64,000 nucleotides of DNA from Diploptera punctata (GCA_030220185.1 JASPKZ010005707.1:558001-622000); one strand, 5' to 3'; counted from the stretch's first letter, positions 11,316 to 24,019 are shown. Notes: generated by a model not told the origin, from the letters alone. Program-made: numbers and translations.

Positions 11316-11344
11316 AAATATCAAACCACAACTTGTATGTAGAA

Positions 11345-11640
11345 AAAAGTTCCCGCACTGTGACCGAGTGTAAAATCAATCTGGCACAGAGGTAAGGAAC
11401 ACAGGCTAGTTCGAGGCCACTAACTAAAATTCGCTACACAACATTGTGGGGAATTTTATTAGCTACACTACGTCGCCGCTCTACATTGACAGAAACTAGC
11501 TATAGCGGCTCAGTACCCCATAAGGTGAACATTTGCCACTTCTGTACTGCCTGAATGATTATTCACCTATGTTATTGGCACATGCCGATGTGAGGCCAGT
11601 TGCCAGCTGGTATGTTTTCCAGACCTTGTCGTTCTATGGA
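11345..11640 (+). mobile_element. Old SINE-1 copy
   Basis: Diverged match to the SINE-1 copies at 12648 and 20345: GACCGAGTG, GCTAGTTCGAGG, AGCTATAGCGGCT and GAGGCCAGTTGCCAGCTGG appear in the same order. Confidence 0.65.
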
Positions 11641-11706
11641 GTAAAATATGGAGCAATAGAAAATGCATTCAAATCCTCAGACAGATAAACTAGGAAATTA
11701 ATTATT

Positions 11707-11885
11707 ACAGAGTTCTGTTCATTCTATTGGACTTAACTTTGGTTTAAATGTCATGGAGTTTCTACACAGAGTTCTGTTCATTCTATTGGACTAAACTACT
11801 TTCGTTTAAATGTCATGAAGTTTCTACAGAGTTCTGTTCATTCTATTGGACTAAACTTTGGTTTGAATGTCATCGGAACTGTCAC
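11707..11885. repeat. Triplicated 59-60-bp direct repeat
   Basis: Units start at 11707, 11766 and 11826, each beginning ACAGAGTTCTGTTCATTCTA. No gene is associated. Confidence 0.85.
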
Positions 11886-12094
11886 AAATAAGCTTAATCA
11901 CTCCGATAAACATGGATTCCACACTAAACTCCGTCATGTTGGACATTTTAGTTTTTACCCATTCTCACTCCCACCATGCCGTGGATTTGACAGAATTGGG
12001 AGTGTCATTATTCACCTCACGACTTCCTGTGGATTCCACAATAGTAAGCTTATCGATCGTTTTATAATATTAAGATTTAATAAATGAAGAAAAT

Positions 12095-12096
<2 letters not shown>

Positions 12097-12140
<44 letters not shown>

Positions 12141-12211
12141 TCTTAAAATAAATAAATCAAGCAAGAATACAAATGTTCATTGTCTCTCTCTCTTCTCTCC
12201 TCTCTTCTTCT

Positions 12212-12296
<85 letters not shown>
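12097..12296. repeat. Adjacent TA and CT microsatellites
   Basis: TA dinucleotides at about 12097-12134 and a CT run at about 12182-12296. The acidic and Arg-Glu frames through them are not genes. Confidence 0.95.
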
Positions 12297-12298
<2 letters not shown>

Positions 12299-12358
12299 CC
12301 CCACAATATATTTTCGAGATTATAATCATATATGTGTGTGTATGTGCCTGCATAAATA

Positions 12359-13490
12359 TTTATCAGCATCATCATTCCAGGGATTAGGCAATTGCCCCTT
12401 CCGACTTCATAATGCATCAGCCCAACGTCTTCTAGGTCTTCAACATCACGTCTTCCTCTTGCTTGATAACTTCTTGCTAACAATGGATATCTCTCCTTAC
12501 TCATTCCATCCATGTGATCAATCCATTTCTGTCTGTAATTCGTGACCTTATCCAATAAAGGCTGTACTTTCAATTATTCTCTTATATCCTCATTTCTTAT
12601 TCTATCAAGTCTTGTACATCCTTTTACTTGTCTTAGGAATCTCATCTGTCCCGCGCCGTAGCCGAGTGGTTAAGGCAGGAAGCCTTGGCGCAGAGCTACG
12701 GGACTTGCGCTGGTTCGAGTCTCCATGGGGGAAGAAATTTTCTCATGGTATTTCGGCCAGTATGGGACCGGTGCCCACCCAGCATCGTGATGCATTTGGG
12801 TAGCTACAATAAGTAGCGGCTCCAGGTTGAGAAAACCAGCTATAACGGCTGGGGGACTCGACATGCTGACCACATGTCACCCCTACACTGGCTGATTATC
12901 ATCTACCTCTGTGATTGACACATGTGGATGTGAGGCCAGCAGCCGGCTGGTCGGCTAAGGGTCTTGTAGGCCTGTCGCGCCAGGAGTTTTAGGAATCTCA
13001 TCTCCGCCGTCTGTATTCTATCCTTCTGTTTTTTCATTGGAGCCCAAGTTTCACATCCATACAATATTGTGGGAACCGCCATAACAGTATAAATTTTTAT
13101 CTTGGTTTCTTTTCTAATTTTATTTTTGAATGTTCTCTGTGTTGTTCCACACACCGTCTGAAATGTATTTATTTTGGAGTCAATATATCTTTCCACATTG
13201 TAGCCAACATCACAGCCCAAATATTTTAAACTAGACACCTGTTCTATACTTTGATTTTCTAAAATAATTTTGGATCTCACTGGATCTCTTCCTCTAAAAG
13301 CCATTGTCTTCGTTTTCCTTACAGAAATCTTTAGATCATATAATTTACATATTTCATTTAATGCATGCATAGATTTCTGTAAGTCGTCTTCATTTTTCTG
13401 TATTATGATTACATCGTGAGCAAATAGAAGGTTATTTATGCGCACTTAATTATCTATTCTTATGCCTGGATTCACTAAAACTTTCCATTT
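12359..13490 (-). mobile_element. LINE-B with SINE-1 inserted
   Basis: The reverse strand reads RINNLLFAHDVIIIQ (the YADD position is degraded to FAHD), then KISVRKTKTMAFRGRDPVRS, SSLKYLGCDVGY and ILYGCETWAPMKK. After the SINE it resumes as KVQPLLDKVTNYRQKWIDHM. The catalytic box is broken, so it is not functional. Confidence 0.85.
12648..12988 (+). mobile_element. SINE-1 with 15-bp target duplication
   Basis: Head GCCGTAGCCGAGTGGTTAAG (A box) and GGTTCGAGTC (B box), resembling class II tRNA-Ser/Leu, then a roughly 260-bp unrelated body. Flanked by TTAGGAATCTCATCT at 12633-12647 and 12989-13003. Confidence 0.9.
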
Positions 13491-13590
13491 ATTTAAAATA
13501 ACGTCTATATTGATATTTATATAACCTACATGTATTTTATATTTTATCTTGGTGGCCTTTATTATGAGGATTTATATATCTTCATGGTGA

Positions 13591-14292
13591 CTATTTAACT
13601 CATGCCTCAAATGGGAGTCAATGACCAATCGCATTTCAATGATTTATTATTTACAACCAATCACAGTCGTGTTTCGCCTTGAATTTATTAACGGAAGTCT
13701 ATCATATTAAAGAAAATTTCTCCTTTTCTACATTATGAATAGGTCATAACATTATATTGCAGTGACTGACTCTGTATGGGATGCGGCTACCAGATTATAT
13801 ATATAGTGCACGAATGTCAGCAGATAGCGCATGCGGGAGATAATATAAAAACATTTGTAGCAATTGATTATACCACAAAAAAGAGAAACCACTGTTTGCA
13901 CTTTCTTAAACGAATTATTTTCCAGGAAATGACGTTGCAGAAAAATGTAATTGACATATTTACATCATAGGACATCAGAAATTAATTAATACTCATTATG
14001 TTGGTTATAAATTTCTCCACTAGGGAGAATTCTTACAATATTGCGATCCTTTGGCAATAAATAATATTATCTGGTTGCAGTGATGAACAAGTGAAGCGTA
14101 ACAATCGTTTCTCATTTGTTTTCAAACATCGCCGTTTACATTAAATATATAAATATTTAAAAATAACTATAGTTAAATAATGATTTGTGAGTAAACAGCT
14201 TAATTTTATTCGTTAAATAGTCCTAACAAATGCCACTCTTAATTTCCAAATTCTCTAGGTAAATTGGAAATCACTCGTGGCATTACTTATGA
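13591..14292 (-). mobile_element. Element H, reverse copy with shortened hairpin
   Basis: Runs from CTATTTAACTCATGCC to CTTATGA. The end hairpin has lost its inner loop (AATGCCACTCTT... ACTCGTGGCATT remains). Contains the family block AACCAATCACAGTCGTGTTT. Confidence 0.8.
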
Positions 14293-14524
14293 TAATTTAT
14301 TTTTGATAAGTCCTGCTTTTAATAGTGGCTTTTAATAATAATAATAATAAACGATTAGGTATGTTACCAAAATATTCTGTTATGATTATATAATTTCGAA
14401 GATCCTAGACATGGCATGTCCAAATATGGCAAAGCAACTAAAAAATTGACAATTGAATTGGATAAATTGTTTCCTAAGAGAAAGTCAAATGCCTAAAAGA
14501 CTAACAACTTTGAATTTTTAATTT

Positions 14525-16020
14525 AACATAAGGACTTTATTAGACTAAAAGTAAGATACATACAATGTCATTTACAAATATGGGTCGCACGGGCAGTAAG
14601 CCGTACGTGCTGTTGTCAGTCCGTTACAATAAGTTGATGTTTGGTAATAATATACTTAAAACAAAAAAGAAAACAGAATAATATTACAATTAGCTAACAA
14701 TACAATTACATTATACATTAACTTAGTTATGTAGAAATATTAAGAATTAATGGTATTGCAATTTGTTAACATATTTATTTATTCATGAATGAATGAATAT
14801 TGTTCTTATTTTCCGCGTTTTGTCCAGAAATCTACCCACGTTTATCCAGTTTTCTGGGCTTACCAACTCTTAGCATGCCAATCTTTCACGATTTGAATTT
14901 AGAAATCTTTCCGGTAGTAACTGACGAACTTAACAAAATTACAGAAGAATATGGATTAAAGATATCTACAGAAAAAACAAAAATTATGGCATTTCAAGGT
15001 GTAGATCCTGTCAGAAGTAAAATTGTACTGGACAATAAAATTTTGGAGCAGGTGAATAATTTTACATATCTAGGATGCAATATCTCATATGAAGAAGAAA
15101 AGGATGTAAATGCAAAAATATCTAAATTTTTAAGAATTTTAGGGTTAATAAATTCTATCTTCAAGCCACAGTTAGTCCAAAAGCATTCAAGACTGAAAGT
15201 GTATAAAACACTGGCTCTTCCAACTCTTTTGTATGGTAGCGAAGTATGGACGTTTGAAACAGAAGGATATACAGAGACTTAGATCTGCTGAAATGAGATA
15301 TCTTCGGAGGACTGCAGGATACACACTACTAGATCACAAAAAAAATGAAGACATCTTAGAAGAATTACACATGGAATCTTTAGAAAACAAAATTTCTGAT
15401 TATAAGTCAAGATGGATACAACATGTTCATCGAATGGAAGATCACAGAATACCCAAACAAATGTTAAGATATCAACCTGCAGGAAGAAGAAGACCAGGAC
15501 GTCCACTCAAAAGACTTCTGGATGGTGTTTCTCTTGAGGCCGAAACAGGTCAACAAATGGCCTAAATTCGTGAATGTACTATGATGATGATGATGATAGT
15601 AACTGACGACTCCAATATTCCAAATCGTCACATTTTCCTAAAATATGTATCTCGTCTTCAATGCTCGCGCACATTTGACATGTTCTCATATCGTGATCGT
15701 CGCTAATTTTAAAAAATGTCCATGCCCCTAACCTGAACCAAGCAAGCCCTGATCTCTCTTTAAATTCTAGATTGAGTATATAAGATTATTTTCCCCAAAC
15801 TGGTTTTAGGACTCTTTGTAAAAGCAGTGATCGTTTTTCCGCACATTCGGCCAAACTATTTTGTCGGTTTATATATAATTACCTACTACTTATTTTTCTC
15901 CATACATTCTAGCGATTTTCAGTCCCTTTTTCCCATACCCAACCCATCCCAATCTTTTGGAGTTCTCTCCTAACCTCGTCTGCCGAGGAATTTCACATTT
16001 GCGTTCCTAATCGAAGTTAG
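14525..16020 (-). mobile_element. LINE-I 3' part, split by LINE-E
   Basis: 3' end at GGACTTTATTAGAC, conserved GGGTCGCACGGGCAGTAAGC block, then a worn C-terminal frame (reverse) with a cysteine-knuckle region and EVRRELQKIGMGWVWEKGTE near 15960. The LINE-E insert at 14928-15596 interrupts it. Confidence 0.75.
14928..15596 (+). mobile_element. LINE-E, 5'-truncated, inside LINE-I
   Basis: Frames KISTEKTKIMAFQGVDPVRS ... ALPTLLYGSEVW and, after one frameshift near 15250, AEMRYLRRTAGYTLLDHKK through to the stop at 15563-15565. ATGATG tail. Flanked by a 13-bp duplication TAGTAACTGACGA (14915-14927 and 15597-15609). Its two frames are long, so the insertion is fairly young. Confidence 0.9.
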
Positions 16021-16489
16021 AATTTCGATAATCGAATACTCTTGTAGATGTTATTACAGAAATGTATATATTTGAATGGAGAATTAACATCCGATAAGTG
16101 ACTTACCTTTGAGAAAGCCATGTTGTGTTGTGTTGAATGAAGTAATGATGATACTGGAACCACTTACCAGTAAGTTCTTATATACCGAGATGTTCAACAG
16201 CAGTGGGAGCTGGTCCTCCCTCCGCACGTGCTATAGTCATCTCTTTTAATTTCTTTTTAAGTTTCCGTCTTTCCCCTCCGGATCTTCCTAAACATATCAT
16301 AAACATCCATTTTCCATCTAATACATCCTGTAATGTTACACAAAATCAAAACCTTAACACATTTTTAATGGAGATTGTCGAATCAACCATTACTACACCG
16401 TGTCATATTATAGCGTATAGTATGAAAGCTTTATTAGTGTGTATTCGGCTAGATTTATGTGTGGATATAACATTATTTTTTCACAAATA
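16021..16489. other. No gene seen
   Basis: Mixed AT-rich sequence with no recognisable protein frame or repeat match inside the window. Confidence 0.5.
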
Positions 16490-16778
16490 CTTACTTACTT
16501 ACTCACTGACACTATCGAACGCGTAGGTTCATGGCCGCGCGGACATAAGCTCTCCATACACCCCTATCATGAGCCAATGTTTTCCAATCATCCCCTGTAT
16601 AATCTACTTCACTCAAATCATAGTTAATGTTATTCTCCCACCTCATTCTTGGTCTACCAACTGGGCATTTTCGCTCTGGTTTTCCTACAAGAAGCTTCCA
16701 TCCACGTCTTTCATTCCCCATACGTGCCACATGTCCTGACCATCGGAGTCTATGAGACTTAACTGATCTTATTATATG
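16490..16778 (-). mobile_element. LINE-A 3' end
   Basis: The reverse frame reads ARMGNERRGWKLLVGKPERK to NLRVR-stop at 16512. TTAC-repeat side (reverse of the GTAA tail) at 16490. Confidence 0.85.
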
Positions 16779-16975
16779 AATTAAAAATGTATTGATTTTT
16801 TGTCATGCAAATATGAAGAAGATAAATATTCAGTTGATAAAACCACCAGAATGGATGCAACATTATAAAGGTTTACTTCAAGAAAATAGAAATGAGTTTC
16901 AGGATACAGATGTAGAATATAAATTTGACACTCCAGAGATAATAGAAGATGAAGTAAAAATAGCTTTGAATATTC

Positions 16976-16993
16976 TTCTTCTTCTTCTTCTTC

Positions 16994-17061
<68 letters not shown>
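16976..17061. repeat. TTC/TTA microsatellite
   Basis: CTT triplets turning into TTA triplets directly before the SINE-4b. Confidence 0.9.
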
Positions 17062-17402
17062 GCCCACTGCTGTGGTCTCGAGGTAGCGTGCTGCCTCGTC
17101 ACGCAGCGGGCCCGGGTTCGATTCCCGGTCGGATCAGGATCCTGGGTGAGTTTTTTTGGGGCTTTTATTACCTGTAAAATAAATGTCAGGAAGCTTTGGG
17201 CACAACGGTCCCTGTAAATCATCCGGCCATCATCATCATCCTTATCGTTATCACCATCATCATCATCATCATCCTTCACCGGTGTGGAAAGCAACGGGAA
17301 GCTACCACACCTATAATTCCCTAGTAAAAGTGGCAAAGCATAGCATGGGAATGCTAAGATTGCACTGATAGGCCGGCCTTCGGGCAGAATTACTATGGAA
17401 TT
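17062..17402 (+). mobile_element. SINE-4b, full length
   Basis: Head GTGGTCTCGAGGTAGCGTGC with B box GGGTTCGATTCCC, CAT/ATC repeats, then the 4b body (CACCGGTGTGGAAAGCAACG ... GGGCAGAATTACTATGG). TTA arrays flank it on both sides. Confidence 0.85.
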
Positions 17403-17404
17403 GG

Positions 17405-17487
<83 letters not shown>
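17403..17487. repeat. TTA microsatellite
   Basis: Pure TTA array directly after the SINE-4b and before the LINE-D RT fragment. Confidence 0.95.
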
Positions 17488-18606
17488 TTGATAGAAAAAA
17501 GAGCAACTAACACAGATTTACATTTGCTTTGTGTCGATTTAACCAAAGCATATGATAGTATTCCCCAGAAAATGTTATGGGAAACTTTAGACGATTCCAA
17601 CATTACCAAAAAATTAGTAGAAGCTATAAAAACATTATACAAAGGATCTATTTCGAAAATAAAAGTTGGAAATCATATAACAAAGGGATTTACTATTACA
17701 AAAGGTTTAAGGCAAGGTTCCAGTTTATCTCCAACTCTATTTAAAATTTATCTCGAAAGAGTACTAAGAGACTAGAGGAAAAAATGTCAAAAAATGGGCA
17801 TACCTATCCAAAATACACATGTATATTCATTACATTTTGCAGATGACCAGGTATTAATAGCACAGGACCACGATGATATAGAATATATGGCTAAAAAACT
17901 AATAGAAGAATATGAAAAATGGGGACTTCATATAAACATTGAGAAAACTAAATACCTGTGTATAGGAGAAGAAATGGAAAATATAAATTTCAACAATGGA
18001 GAAGAACTAAAACCTAGTATTGAATGCACTTATTTAGGAACAAAATTAGACAATTCAGGCGATAACACAGTGGAAAATAAAAATAGAATCGCACAAAAAA
18101 AACAAGCAATAAATGCTTTAAACTCTGTTTGTTGGAGCAAAAATTATTACAAAAATAGAAAATTACAAATATATCAAACCATAATTCAGAGCATTTTAAC
18201 ATATGGTGCTGAAGTCTGGCAAATTCCTACCAGGGAAATGAAAAGAATTTTAAGTACAGAAACGGACGTTTTAAGAATATCAGCTGGAAAATCTAGAATG
18301 GATAGAATACGAAATAAAGAAATAAGGGAAATTATGGGTGTACAAGAGGAGCCGGACATCATAGACATCATAGAAAAGAAAAGATTGCAGTGGTATGGTC
18401 AAGTCAAACGAATGCCAAAGCAAATATTGCCAAAAATTGTTATGGAATGGATCCCAATGGAAAGAAGGAAGAGAGGAAGACCGAAGAAAACTTGGATAGA
18501 AGGGGTACAAGCAGCTATGAATGAATATCAGAGGAATGGAGGAAGATCAATGGATGGATAGAGAGGAATGGCGTTTGGTTTCCGGAAGACGGCGGCAGCT
18601 GCCATG

Positions 18607-18798
<192 letters not shown>

Positions 18799-19247
18799 TC
18801 TTATTATTATCATCATCATCACCACAATTGCCACTACGTTATGAGTTATTTTCATTAACACATGTAAATAATATTGTTTTTTGAAAAATAAGATCTCATA
18901 GTTTGAATACTGTTTAGCGAAAAAACAAATATATTCACATAAAACGAAAGAGAGAATAGAAAGTGACGAAGAACTCATTTGTGTACATCCCTGTAAATGT
19001 AATGCGCGTGCTTCTGAAACCCATACGCGAATAATGAGCACTTAATTAGATTGTTACAACCTGGACAAAAAATATGTTGTACTTGTAAAGTGTTAAACTA
19101 TCATACAAGTTTCCCGTCCTCTGTTGTTATGCTTTGTAAACATAATGCTATATATAAACTCTCTCTCAAAATTGTTTTCTCTCTCTTTTTTTTGTAGGTA
19201 CTTGTACACTAGCTTATAATTATTTATTTTTATTTGTCATGATTTTA
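18799..19247. other. No gene seen
   Basis: Unique-looking AT-rich sequence with no supported ORF, promoter or repeat match. Confidence 0.5.
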
Positions 19248-20020
19248 TCATAAGTAATGCCACGAGTGATTCCCAAATTATCAATAAACTGACGACTCAC
19301 GAAGTGACAAGTGAATTTATCTACAGGATTTGGAAATCAAGAGTGGCATTTGTTAGGACTATTTAACGAATAAAATTAAGCTGTTTACTCACAAATCATT
19401 ATTTAAATATAGTTACTTTAAAATATTTATTTATTTAATGTAAACGGCGATGTTTGAAAACAAATGAGAAACGTTATGTTTCGTTTCTCCATCCACTGCA
19501 ACAAGATAATATAATGTTATATATTGCCATCTGGCGTGGGAAACTAGAAATATCATCGCAATATTATAAGAATGCATCCTAGTGGAGAAAAAATTAAACA
19601 CATCAAACTGTATATTATAACCAAAATTATAGGTTAATTTATTTTTTAGTAAACAACTCGGTAAAATCATTATTTAAAAACACAATTATTGAACACAGAA
19701 TTATCAAAAAGAACTCGGTAATATCATTATTTAAAAACACAATTGTCAAATTTGTATTTCGTCTATATCTTCATTTGAAGCACAGCCAAATCTTGTTTCT
19801 GCCATTTTGAACATTCAAATATGGCGGCTTTACTGTTCCCTCAGTCACTGCAAAATAATGGTCAGACCTGTTCAGAATATTAAAAAGGAGGAGCCTTCTT
19901 TAATATGGTAATTATAACACTGATAAATATTTCGTGAAACACGACTCTGATTGGTTGTAAAACAGAAATCATTGAAACGTGATTGGTCATTGATTCCCAT
20001 TTGGGGCATGAGTTAAATAG
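19248..20020 (+). mobile_element. Element H, long copy
   Basis: Begins TCATAAGTAATGCCACGAG and ends GCATGAGTTAAATAG. The first roughly 100 bases form the family hairpin (GATTCCCAAATTATC ... GGAAATCAAGAGTGGCATT). No protein frame. Confidence 0.85.
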
Positions 20021-20234
20021 TCAGAATAATACATGCCTATAATTTTTAAACATTGCATGTTGAGTTTCAAAAAACAGAAATAGGCTTATCTGAGGTACTA
20101 GTTGTTAATGTTGTTTTTGTTTGTTATTCGTAATCTAATGTTAAATTAAAGGATTAGGATGCAGTGAGATGGCTTCAGACACTAATTTAGGGTTGAATGA
20201 CATCTAACAAAGCAGAATACGTATTCAAATGTAT

Positions 20235-22195
20235 TTTTTAAATTATATTTTAATCAGCTATTAAATATACATACAGAACAGGATATAGAAGAGGATAATT
20301 TACAGACAGCAGAAATACTAATTGCACAATCAAGTGCATTAGAGTCCCGCGCCGTAGCCGAGCGGTTAAGGTAGGAAGCCTTGGCGCAGAGCTACGGGAC
20401 TTGCGCTGGTTCGAGTCTTCATGGGAGAAGAAATTTTCTCATGGTATTTCGGCCAGTATGGGACCGGTGCCCATCCAGCATCGTGAGGCAATTGGGTAGC
20501 TACAATAAGTTGCGGCTCCAGGTTGAGGAACCAGCTATAACGGCTGGGGGACTCGACATGCTAACCACATGTCACCCCTACACTGGCTGTTGATCATCTA
20601 CCTCTGTGATTGACACATGTGGATGTGAAGGGCCAGCAGCCGGCTGGTAAAAGGGCAACCGCTGAAAAGTGGAAAGACCCTCAATCGGAAGTGCATTAGA
20701 GATTGAAATGGCGATAGGAAATTTGAAGCTGTATAAAGCATCAGGTTGAGATGAGATCCCAGCAGAACTGATAAAATCAGGGGGAGAAAAATTGATGGAG
20801 AAGATACGCCACTTACTTAATATGTTTTGGGATAAAGAAAGGAGATAAAACTGAATGCAAGAACTATAGGGGCATCTCATTAGTTTTAACTTCGTACAAA
20901 TTTCTAACAAATATATTAGTGAGCAGACACACTCCTTATATTGATGACATTCTAGGAGATCATCAATATGGATTAGGAGAAATAGGTCTACAACAGATCA
21001 GATTTTTAGCTTAACACAGATTTTAGAAAATAAATGGGAATATAATGGTACTGTACATCAACTATACGTAGACTTCAAAAAGCCATATGATTGAATTAAG
21101 AGGGAGGAGTTATATAGTATCCTGCTGGAGTTCGGAATTCCTAAAAAGTTAGTTACACTTATACGAATGTGTCTAAATGGCACAAAGAGTAGGGTGCGTG
21201 TAGGCAAGCAGTTTTCGGATACTTTTGAGATCCAGAAAGGGCTGAAGCAAGGAGATGCACTATCTCCTCTACTATTTAATTTTGTACTAGAGCATGCCAT
21301 CAAACCTTTAGAGGATGAATAAGGCCTACTACTCAAATGGTATTAATAAGATGTTAGTTTATGCTGATGATGTAGTACTATTGGGCAATAGCGAAGAGAT
21401 ACTAAAGGACAACACGCACACACTATTGAGTAACACTAAGAAATTGGAACTGGAAGTAAATATCAATAAAACTAAATATATGGTCACACATAGAAATATA
21501 TTATATAATGGAAATGGACACCTAATGACAAATGAGGGAAATTTTGGGAAGTGGCTGAATTCAAATACCTAGGAACAATAATCACAAACAGGAATGAGAT
21601 GCACAAAGAAATTAAACATAGGCGCAATTCTGGAAATGCATGGTATTATGCATTACAGAGACTCTTTGGACTTCCCAACTCCTCTTTCAAAAACCGTAAA
21701 AAAAAAACCGTTAAACTGAAAATATATAAAACTATTATTCTACCAATTATATTATATGGGTGCGAAACATGGACTCTTACTTTTAAGGGAGGAAAGGAGA
21801 TTACGAGCATTTGACAATAAAGTTCTTAGGAATAATTTTGGACCAAAAGAGATGAACAGACAGGTGAATGGAGAAGACTACATAACAATGAACTACATGG
21901 TCTTTATAAGAAGCCAGATATAATAAGAGCAGTTAAGTCTCGTAGACTGCGATGGGCGGGACATGTTGCGCGTATGGGGAATGAAAGACGTGCATGGAAG
22001 CTTCTTGCAGGAAAACCAGAGGGAAAACGCCCAGTTGGTAGACCAAGAATGAAGTGAGAGAATAACATTAAGTATGATTTCAGGGAAGTAGATTATACAG
22101 GGGATGATTGGAAAACATTGGTTCAGGATAGGGATGTATGGAGAGCTTATGTCCGCGTGGCCATGGACCTACGGGTTCGATAGTGCCAGTGGCTT
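20235..22195 (+). mobile_element. LINE-A, longest copy
   Basis: Begins in the region before the RT (NIHTEQDIEEDNLQTAE), is interrupted by SINE-1, and continues EMAIGNLKLYKAS, DEIPAELIKSGGEK, YVDFKKPYD, KGLKQGDALSPLLFNFVLEH, then the active site YADDVVLLGNSEEI in another frame. C-terminal GRP region and family 3' end at 22195. Many stops and frameshifts. This looks like an endonuclease-RT LINE of RTE-like type (inference). Confidence 0.88.
20345..20688 (+). mobile_element. SINE-1 inside LINE-A
   Basis: Same family as 12648-12988. Flanked by a 13-bp duplication AAGTGCATTAGAG at 20332-20344 and 20689-20701. Removing it restores the LINE-A frame SSALEIEMAI. Confidence 0.92.
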
Positions 22196-22377
22196 AGTTT
22201 AATTTAGGTTTTTGATGTATCTGAAAATGAATTTCATTAAACCTATAGTAAATCTGATAGATGTTCTCACAGTGTTTAAGATGAATTTGTTATTATGGGT
22301 TCATTTTGTACCCGAAAAGGAATATCTAGTTCTTTGTATAAAATAAAAAGATTTAAAATTGATGTTTTTAATCAATG

Positions 22378-22430
22378 CCACCAGGTTATCATTGCGACAT
22401 TTCTGGTTTTCTCTCCAGGCTTGGCGTACA
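22378..22430 (-). mobile_element. SINE-4a 3' end fragment
   Basis: CCAGGTTATCATTGCGACAT then TTCTCTCCAGGCTTGGCGTA, the reverse of the SINE-4a terminus, fused to the start of the LINE-C fragment. Confidence 0.6.
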
Positions 22431-22940
22431 CATATTTACCAACTTATTTAACAACACGTTTTCAACATTTATCGGCTCATCACAATTTAGGAACAAGATC
22501 ACAAGACTCTTCTTTACTTTTGATACCACAACACAGGACCTGTCTATACTCTGAATCTTACACAATATCTATGGCTAGAGCATGGAACTCACTTCCCAGT
22601 CATGTCAGGGACTGTCAATCGCTATCATTATTTAAATACAAATTAACTGATATCTTAAGTTCGACACAATGAAAACATTAACTGCATAACAACTATATAG
22701 AGCATTCCATTAATAGTCATCTAGGAAGCTACTTACTTTATTTTATATCATTTTAATTTTATTATATTCTATGTTTTGTTAGTATTAGCCAGTATTAGAT
22801 CACATCATCATTGTATTTTGTTTAGTCTGTATTTTAATATCTTAAAATTGTAATATGTACGTAATTTTTGTATAATTTTACTATTCGCTGGTTGAGTGGA
22901 AGAGAAGGCCTTATGGCCTTAACTCTGCCAGCTAAAATAA

Positions 22941-22983
<43 letters not shown>
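22428..22983 (+). mobile_element. LINE-C 3' end with TTA tail
   Basis: C-terminal frame YLPTYLTTRFQHLSAHHNLG ... ARAWNSLPSHVRDCQSL, stop at 22670-22672. 3' UTR as at 5524, tail TTA at 22938-22983. The C-terminus resembles CR1-type LINE reverse transcriptases. Confidence 0.88.
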
Positions 22984-22984
<1 letters not shown>

Positions 22985-23050
22985 TTGTAACTCACTTCTG
23001 AGGTTGGGGCGCCTGGAAGGCGGAGTTACGCTGCCCTGATGATATCAAAG
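22984..23050 (-). mobile_element. SINE-4a body fragment
   Basis: TGTAACTCACTTCTGAGGTT through GGGGCGCCTGGAAGGCGGAG, the reverse of the 4a body. It sits directly at the end of the LINE-C TTA tail. Confidence 0.65.
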
Positions 23051-23345
23051 GTCATGATGAAATGAGTAAAATATAACAAAATATATAGTTAATTAAGCAA
23101 CTTTATTATTTCATAGCAGTAAAACAAGAATATCACAGATTACTTCGTTCTTAAAACATAATAGATTTTTAGACGAATAGTTACAGAAAGATACGTTTAG
23201 TAACGAGATACTCAAGGGAGTGTTCTAAGAGCAGCGAGTTATTAAACGTAATTTTTTAACTTGTTGTCTACAATATTTTATCTACGTTCAGAGTATTTTA
23301 ATATATGTTGTATATTTAGTATATTTAATTAAATGTATTTATTGC

Positions 23346-23690
23346 TGAAACAGAAGGATATACAAGGACTTAGATCTGCTGAAATGAGATACCTTCCGAG
23401 GACTGCAGGATACACACTACTAGATCACAAAAAATGAAGACATCTTAGAAGAATTACACATGGAACCTTTAGAAAACAAAATTACTGATTATAAGTCAAG
23501 ATGGATGCAACATGTCCATCGAATGGAAGATCACAGGATACTCAAACAAATGTTAAAGATATCAACCTGCAGGAAGAAGATGACTAGGACGTACTCTCAA
23601 AAGACTTTTGGATGGTGTTTCTCTTGAGGCCGAAACAGGTCAACAAATCACCTAAATTCGCGAATGTCCTATAATGATGATGATGGTGAT
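23346..23690 (+). mobile_element. LINE-E 3' end, worn
   Basis: As 2329-2640 but with frameshifts (AAAAAATGAAG, TTAAAGATATC). Tail is ATG-type at 23675-23690. Confidence 0.85.
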
Positions 23691-24019
23691 ATTGCTGATG
23701 CCATTCATGACATCTAAGGTAATAAAAAATTAAACTTGGTCTATAAACACCTTACAAAGGAGAGGCTATGGATTAACAATGGGCTACGCCGTTATAGATA
23801 GATTGCTCAAACGATATTTTTTTAGAGAAAGATTAATGTGGGCTTCGGAAAAAAAATACACTATAAATCAACAAACTTTGTTGATATATTCTGCAATTTA
23901 GGTGCTATCTCCACATATTAATTTAAAGCAAAAATGAGTGGTGAATGTGATTTTCACGATTCATGAGGAAAAATTTTAAAGGCAGTCTAAAATGAACTAT
24001 TAATATACTTCCAGAAAAG
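23691..24019. other. No gene seen
   Basis: AT-rich, no supported frame and no internal match noticed. Confidence 0.45.

Larger units (their letters stand above)
16795..18605 (+). mobile_element. LINE-D, interrupted by SINE-4b and microsatellites
   Basis: 16795-16975 encodes the linker ahead of the RT (KPPEWMQHYKGLLQ, DEVKIALN). 17489-17775 resumes inside the RT (LCVDLTKAYDSIPQKMLWE, TKGLRQGSSLSPTLFKIYLE). After a frameshift, 17794-18561 gives LHFADDQVLIAQ, YGAEVWQIPTREMKR, GRPKKTW and a stop. The RT finger region that should lie between is missing and is replaced by repeats and SINE. An ATG-then-TTA tail follows. Confidence 0.85.

Noticed and set aside
12157..12573. 138-codon reverse frame with a long Arg-Glu repeat
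   Set aside because: A CT microsatellite joined by chance to the C-terminal end of LINE-B.
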